From an uncultured Clostridia bacterium (GTDB lineage: Bacteria > Bacillota > Clostridia > Lachnospirales > Bianqueaceae): DNA of 7,554 nucleotides. This document shows positions 5,530-7,554 of this stretch, one piece after another (within the stretch, counting starts at the first letter, position 1; every line of letters begins with the position of its first letter). Location: positions 1 through 7,554 of the forward strand of contig CANOUM010000073.1 in assembly GCA_947570515.1 (NCBI GenBank), given 5' to 3'. The translations under genes and the position numbers were made by a program. Below the pieces are notes generated by a model, which searched no databases, was not told the DNA's origin, and saw nothing but the letters and a program-made list of their open reading frames with translations.

Positions 5530-6360
5530 ATGCTGCGAGATATAACAATTGGACAATACTATGATGTAGATTCAGCCGTGCATCGCCTTGATCCGCGAAC
5601 CAAGATCGTGGCAACCATGATCTATATCATTGGACTTTTTTGCATAAAGAATATGCTTGGTTTTGCACTGGCAGCGCTGGGGCTTTGGGGCGCCATCAAG
5701 CTGAGCAAGATCCCGTTTCATTTCATCCTGCGAGGCCTAAAGACCATTCTGATGCTTCTTTTATTTACCGTTGTTTTAAATATTTTTCTCGTAAAGGGAG
5801 ATCCGATCTGGCAGTGGGGCATTCTTTCCATCACCAAACAAGGCCTCTACACGGCTGTCTTCATGGCGCTGCGTCTCATTTTGCTGATTATTGGCTGCTC
5901 CATGATGACATTAACCACAACACCTATTGAGCTCACAGATGGCCTAGAACGGCTTTTACGGCCGCTAAAAAGAATCAAGGTGCCCGTACATGATATTGCG
6001 ATGATGATGAGCATTGCACTGCGCTTTATTCCCATTTTATTAGAGGAAACTGACAAAATCATGAAGGCACAGACAGCGAGAGGCGCTGATTTCGAATCCG
6101 GTAGTATTATTGTCAGAGCCAAGAGCTTGATTCCTGTGCTGGTACCCCTCTTTATCTCTGCTTTCCGCAGAGCGGATGAATTGGCGACGGCCATGGAGGC
6201 GCGCTGCTACAGGGGAGATGAGGGACGGACGAGGATGAAGGAATTGAGGTATACCAAGGCCGACTACGCGGCCAAGGGGATGCTGATTGTATTTTTTATT
6301 ATACTAATTTGTTCGAGATACCTGCCTAGTATTACATCCGTGATCAGCAGTATCTTTTGA
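5530..6360 (+). CDS. ecfT: Energy-coupling factor transporter transmembrane protein EcfT
   Basis: This is a 276-residue integral membrane protein. Hydrophobic segments lie at about 25-39, 42-58, 70-88, 107-128 and 250-270, with weaker ones near 156-171 and 198-212. The cytoplasmic coupling helices carry the two Ala-Arg-Gly-type signatures: ARG at 183-185 (TARGADF) and ARCYRG at 224-229, which dock into the grooves of the EcfA1/EcfA2 dimer. The N-terminal HRLDPRTK (18-25) is also typical of the family. It scaffolds S components that bind vitamins such as riboflavin, folate or biotin. No S-component gene is visible here, as expected for a shared (group II) module. ATG 5530 follows AAAGAGG at 5516-5522; truA starts 13 bases after the stop. 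Confidence 0.95.
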   Translation: MLRDITIGQYYDVDSAVHRLDPRTKIVATMIYIIGLFCIKNMLGFALAALGLWGAIKLSKIPFHFILRGLKTILMLLLFTVVLNIFLVKGDPIWQWGILSITKQGLYTAVFMALRLILLIIGCSMMTLTTTPIELTDGLERLLRPLKRIKVPVHDIAMMMSIALRFIPILLEETDKIMKAQTARGADFESGSIIVRAKSLIPVLVPLFISAFRRADELATAMEARCYRGDEGRTRMKELRYTKADYAAKGMLIVFFIILICSRYLPSITSVISSIF

Positions 6361-6373
6361 TGAAAGAGGAAAT

Positions 6374-7123
6374 ATGAGAAAAGTGGCATTAGAACTTGGC
6401 TATGACGGCTCACAATATGTGGGCTGGCAGAGACAGGAGAATGGCAGGAGCATTCAGCAGACGATAGAAGATACGGTAGAGCGCCTTTTTCATGAAAGGG
6501 TGCATCTGATGGGATCGGGACGTACTGACGCCGGTGTACATGCAAGAGGACAGGTAGCGGCTATGGAATTGCAGCATACCATTGCAGCTGAACAATTGGT
6601 GCGTGCACTCAATGCCAATCTGCCGCTGGATATTCGTATCTATCGTGCATGGGAGGCAGATCCGGATTTTCATCCGCGTTTTCAGGCAAAGCGAAAGACC
6701 TATGCGTATCGTTTTCTGCAGGCAGAGGTCATGCCTCCAGAGTATAGGAGATACTATACTTTAATCAGAGGCTCTTTAAATATGGAAAAAATGCAGCAGG
6801 CGCTTAGCAGTTTGGAAGGAGAGCATGATTTTGCCGCATTTCGTTCGGCAGGAGGCATCAATCTTTCTACAGTGCGAAGAATAGATGAGGCCGTGCTGCT
6901 AGATGACGGCGAGGGCAAACGAATTGAGATAACGGGAAATGGCTTTCTATATAATATGGTTCGGATTATTGCAGGAACAATGTTTGAAATTGGCAGAGGA
7001 AAATTAGACCCAAGCATAGTAGAGCAGGCGCTGCAAAACGGACAGCGTGAAATTTTGGGGCCGACTGCTCCGCCGCAGGGACTGATGCTGATGAAAGTGG
7101 AATATGATGAAAAAAGGATTTGA
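6374..7123 (+). CDS. truA: tRNA pseudouridine(38-40) synthase TruA
   Basis: The protein has 249 residues, normal for TruA, which converts uridines 38-40 of the tRNA anticodon stem to pseudouridine. The catalytic aspartate is D52 in SGRTDAGVHA (48-57). Other family blocks are YDGSQYVGWQRQ (10-21), FHPRFQAKRKTYAYR, HDFAAFRSAG, and the C-terminal GNGFLYNMVRIIAGT and GPTAPPQGLMLMKVEY. ATG 6374 follows AGAGGA at 6365-6370 with a short 3-base spacing. The gene lies 13 bases after ecfT, so it is probably in the same transcript; ecfA1-ecfA2-ecfT-truA is a common Firmicute order. Its 3' end overlaps the next gene by 20 bases. Confidence 0.97.
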   Translation: MRKVALELGYDGSQYVGWQRQENGRSIQQTIEDTVERLFHERVHLMGSGRTDAGVHARGQVAAMELQHTIAAEQLVRALNANLPLDIRIYRAWEADPDFHPRFQAKRKTYAYRFLQAEVMPPEYRRYYTLIRGSLNMEKMQQALSSLEGEHDFAAFRSAGGINLSTVRRIDEAVLLDDGEGKRIEITGNGFLYNMVRIIAGTMFEIGRGKLDPSIVEQALQNGQREILGPTAPPQGLMLMKVEYDEKRI

Positions 7124-7554
7124 AAATATATTTTTTATTAACGGAACTGCATATGCAGGAAAATCAACGATGGTAAAAATGCTTGCCGAACGGCATAACG
7201 GGATTGCCTGTGAAGAAAATTATCACAATGCTCTGCTACCTGGACTGGACAAGGACAAATTTCCGAACCTGACATATACAAGGGATTTACAGGACTGGCA
7301 TGATTTCATCAGGAGAACGCCGGATGAGTATGAAAACTGGGTCAGGGCGTGCTCTAAAGAATGTGAAATACTGGAGCTGCAAATTCTAGATCGGTTGAAT
7401 ACAGAAGGGAAAATGGTATTTGTCGACACAAATATTGAAGTGGAAACTCTGAGAAAAATATCGGACGAGGATCATGTGCTGGTGATGCTAGCGGATCCCG
7501 CGGTATCTGTAAACCGCTTTTTTGAAAGACCGGATAAAGAAAAACAATTCCTTT
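7104..7554 (+). CDS. P-loop NTPase, kinase-like, function unknown (3' end outside window)
   Basis: The frame is open from ATG 7104 (or the adjacent ATG 7107) to the window end, at least 150 residues. After a short basic start, a beta-strand IFFING leads into Walker A GTAYAGKST (14-22), the pattern of small-molecule kinases and AAA_33-type nucleotide kinases. A hydrophobic strand with an acidic residue, MVFVDTN (104-110), could be Walker B. HVLVMLADP (124-132) and RFFERPDKEKQF (138-149) resemble a core strand and a positively charged lid. No signal peptide or membrane segment is visible. It overlaps truA by 20 bases, with a weak purine-rich AAGTGGA (7095-7101) upstream, so its translation is probably coupled to truA. 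I do not recognise a named gene; the substrate, whether nucleotide, nucleoside, antibiotic or protein, cannot be read from this fragment. Confidence 0.75.
   Translation, partial: MMKKGFENIFFINGTAYAGKSTMVKMLAERHNGIACEENYHNALLPGLDKDKFPNLTYTRDLQDWHDFIRRTPDEYENWVRACSKECEILELQILDRLNTEGKMVFVDTNIEVETLRKISDEDHVLVMLADPAVSVNRFFERPDKEKQFL

Overview
This window looks like the promoter-distal end of the S10-spc-alpha ribosomal protein cluster of a low-to-mid GC Firmicute in class Clostridia, most likely Lachnospiraceae or a close relative. The evidence is the gene order infA-rpmJ-rpsM-rpsK-rpsD-rpoA-rplQ (rpsD inside the cluster is a clostridial rather than a Bacilli arrangement), strong AGGAGG ribosome binding sites, a Cys-containing S4, and an L17 with a long internal insertion of a kind I remember from Lachnospiraceae. 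The family assignment is from memory and was not tested by a search. Every gene is on the + strand.

Layout: 1-117 is the 3' end of adk. infA (170-388) follows directly, with no map gene between them. Then come rpmJ, rpsM, rpsK, rpsD and rpoA, spaced only 16-32 bases apart. The tight packing breaks after rpoA: 219 non-coding bases (2971-3189) precede rplQ, and they contain several convincing inverted repeats, including a stem-loop that holds the rplQ Shine-Dalgarno in its loop and pairs the start codon in its stem. A strong intrinsic terminator (3735-3770) follows rplQ.

Just beyond the terminator, with no space for a separate promoter, lies ecfA1-ecfA2-ecfT (3790-6360). These encode the two ATPases and the transmembrane coupling protein of an energy-coupling-factor vitamin/micronutrient importer. 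truA (tRNA pseudouridine synthase) comes next. The last gene, which overlaps the end of truA and runs off the window, encodes an unidentified P-loop NTPase or kinase-like protein.

Functionally the window covers translation initiation (IF-1), ribosome assembly (L36, S13, S11, S4, L17), transcription (RNAP alpha), vitamin uptake and tRNA modification. It is core chromosome with no sign of mobile elements, CRISPR, tRNA or rRNA. The part least explained by known genes is the structured rpoA-rplQ spacer. I did not find a clearly new multi-gene system.
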